Source: JBKPHS01 sp046729975
GTDB taxonomy: Bacteria; Actinomycetota; Thermoleophilia; Solirubrobacterales; Thermoleophilaceae
Reading direction: 5' to 3'
NCBI GenBank assembly: GCA_046729975.1
Contig: JBKPHS010000204.1
Location: forward strand, 1-5,941
DNA: 5,941 nucleotides
Shown here: positions 3,891 to 5,941 of the stretch, piece after piece
Numbering within the stretch: the stretch's first letter is position 1
Layout: each line of letters starts with the position of its first letter
Program-made: the position numbers and the translations under genes
Notes under the pieces: model-generated
Database searches by the model: none
The model's input: the letters and a program-made list of their open reading frames with translations, nothing else
What the model was told of the DNA's origin: nothing

Positions 3891-5941
3891 ATGGCGAAGC
3901 GCTCTGACGGAGACGAGCCCACGGGCAAGGCCCGCAAGCGGAGCACGGGATCGGGTACGCGAAGCTCGACTGCTAAGACCGCCAAACCTCGCGCCCGCAA
4001 GCGGGCGCCGGCGAAGGCAAAGGCAGCCTCGAACGGGCGTGGTGGCCGCGCGAAGGCAACGGCGGTCGCAGAGCGCGACTTCGCGCGCAAGCCGGTCGGC
4101 CAGGCAGCTTCCGCCGCACCGGCCGGGGCGGCCACGGAGCTCACCGCTTTCGAGCGGCGGCTGCTCGGGGACCTGTTCGCGGTCGTCGAGGAGCACGCCG
4201 AGCAGGCTGCCCGGCCGATCGATCGCGATCTTGTCGAGAAGGCGTTCGTGTTCTCGTGCGCGCACCACGCCGACCAGCGGCGGCGCTCGGGCGAGGACTT
4301 CATCATCCACCCGCTCGGCGTGGCCAAGATCTGCGCCGGCATGCGGCTCGACACCGAGACGCTGTGCGCGGCGCTTCTCCACGACACCGTCGAGGACACG
4401 AGCGCGTCGCTCGACGAGGTGCGCGAGGACTTCGGCGACGAGGTCGCCTCGCTCGTCGACGGCGTCACGAAGCTGACGGGTATCACCTTCCAGAGCCGCG
4501 ACGACCGGCAGGCGGAGAACTACCGAAAGATGATGGTCGCGATGGCCCAGGACATCCGGGTCATCCTGATCAAGCTCGCCGACCGCCTGCACAACATGCG
4601 CACCATCGAGGCGATGCCGAAGCAGAAGCAGCAGGAGAAGGCGAAGGAGACGCTCGACATCTTCGCGCCGCTCGCCCACCGCCTCGGGATCCACGCGATC
4701 AAGTGGGAGCTCGAGGACCTCGCCTTCGCCACCCTCCATCCGCGCAAGTACAAGGAGATCAAGTCGCTCGTGAGCCAGCAGCGCGAGGAGCGCGAGAGCT
4801 ATGTGGGGCGCGCGGGCGACATCCTCGGGAAGGAGTTGGCGGCCGTGGGCATCGAGGCGCAGATCTCGGGGCGCGCCAAGCACTTCTACTCGATCCACGT
4901 GAAGATGACCAAGAAGGGGCGCGAGTTCAACGAGATCTACGACCTGACCGCCATGCGCGTGCTCGTGGACTCGGTCAAGGACTGCTACGGCGCCATCGGC
5001 ATCATCCACTCGCTCTGGAAGCCGCTGCCGGGGCGCTTCAAGGACTTCGTGGCGATGCCCAAGTTCAACATGTACCAGGCGCTCCACACGACGGTGATCG
5101 GGCCCGAGGGACGGCCGCTCGAGATCCAGATCCGCACTCGCGAGATGCACGACACGGCCGAGTACGGCGTCGCCGCGCACTGGATCTACAAGGACCGCGG
5201 CTACACGGACGGCGACGGCAAGCCGGTCGAGGACAAGTTCGAGTGGCTGAGTCACATGCTCGACTGGCAGAAGGAGTTGAAGGACCCGCAGGAGTTCGTC
5301 GAGGGCCTCAAGGTCGACCTGTTCGAGGACGAGGTGTTCGTCTTCACCCCGAAGGGCGAGGTCAAGTCGCTCAAGGCAGGGGCCACGCCGCTCGACTTCG
5401 CCTACGAGATCCACACCGACGTGGGACACCGCTGCGTGGGCGCGAAGGTCAACGGCAAGATCGTGCCGCTCCACTACGAGCTCCAGTCCGGCGACATCTG
5501 CGAGGTGCTGACCTCGAAGCAGGAGCGCGGTCCCTCGCGCGACTGGCTCTCGCTGGCGCGCACCGCGCGGGCGCAGTCCAAGATCCGCGCGTGGTTCAAG
5601 CGCGAGCGCCGCGAGGACTCGGAGCGCTCCGGGCGCGAGATGCTCCAGGAGAACCTCAAGCGGCACGGCCTGCCGGCGCAGAAGATCGCCGGATCGCCGC
5701 TGCTCGCCGACGTGATCCGCGAGATGGGCTTCCGCAAGGGAGAGGACTTCTACGTGGCGCTCGGCCAGTCGAAGATCTCGGCCAAGGTCGTCGTCAACAA
5801 GATCATCCAGCGCCTCAAGCAGGGCGAGGCCGCCGTGGAGGAGGAGCCCGCCGAGGGGCTGCTGGCCAAGCGGGAGATCGCGAAGCCGACCGCGCCGTCG
5901 TCCAGCTACGGCATCAAGGTCAAGGGGATCGACGACGTGAT
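3891..5941 (+). CDS. relA: Bifunctional (p)ppGpp synthetase/hydrolase Rel (3'-truncated by window)
   Basis: Rel makes (p)ppGpp from ATP and GDP/GTP on starved ribosomes and also hydrolyses it, controlling the stringent response. The window holds 683 codons. Residues 1-82 are a Lys/Arg/Ala-rich tail unlike usual Rel N-termini. The HD hydrolase domain (about 85-265) keeps its metal residues: H140, H164-D165 (LLHDTVEDT) and D231 (KLADRLHNMRT), with spacing identical to streptococcal Rel H53/H77-D78/D144. The synthetase domain (about 320-440) has GRAKHFYSI (327-335), D351 and E411 (EIQIRTREMH). It carries RFKD (382-385), the RxKD form typical of bifunctional enzymes, not the ExDD of E. coli RelA. 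A TGS domain (about 481-545) and the following helical region are present; the zinc-finger and ACT domains lie past the end, just after GIKVKGIDDV. ATG 3891 is the only possible start: TAA at 3879-3881 is in frame and the next in-frame ATG is codon 151. 'rel' or 'relA' are both used for this gene. Confidence 0.97.
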   Translation, partial: MAKRSDGDEPTGKARKRSTGSGTRSSTAKTAKPRARKRAPAKAKAASNGRGGRAKATAVAERDFARKPVGQAASAAPAGAATELTAFERRLLGDLFAVVEEHAEQAARPIDRDLVEKAFVFSCAHHADQRRRSGEDFIIHPLGVAKICAGMRLDTETLCAALLHDTVEDTSASLDEVREDFGDEVASLVDGVTKLTGITFQSRDDRQAENYRKMMVAMAQDIRVILIKLADRLHNMRTIEAMPKQKQQEKAKETLDIFAPLAHRLGIHAIKWELEDLAFATLHPRKYKEIKSLVSQQREERESYVGRAGDILGKELAAVGIEAQISGRAKHFYSIHVKMTKKGREFNEIYDLTAMRVLVDSVKDCYGAIGIIHSLWKPLPGRFKDFVAMPKFNMYQALHTTVIGPEGRPLEIQIRTREMHDTAEYGVAAHWIYKDRGYTDGDGKPVEDKFEWLSHMLDWQKELKDPQEFVEGLKVDLFEDEVFVFTPKGEVKSLKAGATPLDFAYEIHTDVGHRCVGAKVNGKIVPLHYELQSGDICEVLTSKQERGPSRDWLSLARTARAQSKIRAWFKRERREDSERSGREMLQENLKRHGLPAQKIAGSPLLADVIREMGFRKGEDFYVALGQSKISAKVVVNKIIQRLKQGEAAVEEEPAEGLLAKREIAKPTAPSSSYGIKVKGIDDV

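Noticed and set aside
3828..5666. Minus-strand open frame of 612 codons opposite rel
   Set aside because: Its translation is rich in Leu, Arg, Val, Asp and Glu in the pattern produced by complementing GC-rich coding DNA. The + strand encodes an unmistakable Rel with all catalytic residues across the same bases.
1..5941. tRNA genes, CRISPR repeats, insertion sequences, attachment sites
   Set aside because: No cloverleaf, no regularly spaced repeats, no transposase or integrase motifs, and no long terminal inverted repeats were found on either strand.

Overview
This is a GC-rich window (roughly 70% G+C by eye) from a bacterial chromosome, with all supported genes on the + strand. The genes, the almost complete G/C preference at third codon positions and the order '(SecF-like tail) - small membrane protein - recJ - two small membrane ORFs - rel' suggest an actinobacterium. 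I lean towards Thermoleophilia (Solirubrobacterales/Gaiellales type), where I would expect SecDF, RecJ and Rel to be neighbours. That placement is inference and was not tested by any search.

Layout: 1-237 is the basic, proline-rich C-terminal tail of a protein that starts before the window, probably SecF. An ATGA overlap couples it to a 91-residue predicted three-helix membrane protein (234-509). A 104-base gap with two short GC hairpins leads to recJ (614-3124), a long RecJ single-strand exonuclease with an extra C-terminal region of about 270 residues. The next 766 bases (3125-3890) hold no large gene. They do hold two short single-helix ORFs (3183-3413 and 3574-3831) whose first 25 residues match at 12 ungapped positions, with potential hairpins that end at or next to both start codons. 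The window ends inside rel (3891-5941, 683 codons present), a bifunctional (p)ppGpp synthetase/hydrolase. It has intact HD, synthetase and TGS domains and lacks its C-terminal zinc-finger/ACT part only because the window stops.

How the genes relate: protein export (SecF-like), DNA repair (RecJ) and the stringent response (Rel) are housekeeping functions that share a neighbourhood but no pathway. In well-known actinobacteria apt sits between secF and rel; here recJ and the small ORFs occupy that interval. The parts least explained by known families are the paired small membrane ORFs with their leaders, the histone-H1-like basic N-terminal tail of Rel, and an apparently leaderless rel promoter whose -10 box contains an in-frame stop codon.

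I saw no tRNA, rRNA, CRISPR array, insertion sequence or phage-like gene. The long minus-strand open frames, including a 612-codon one opposite rel, are composition shadows of the + strand genes.
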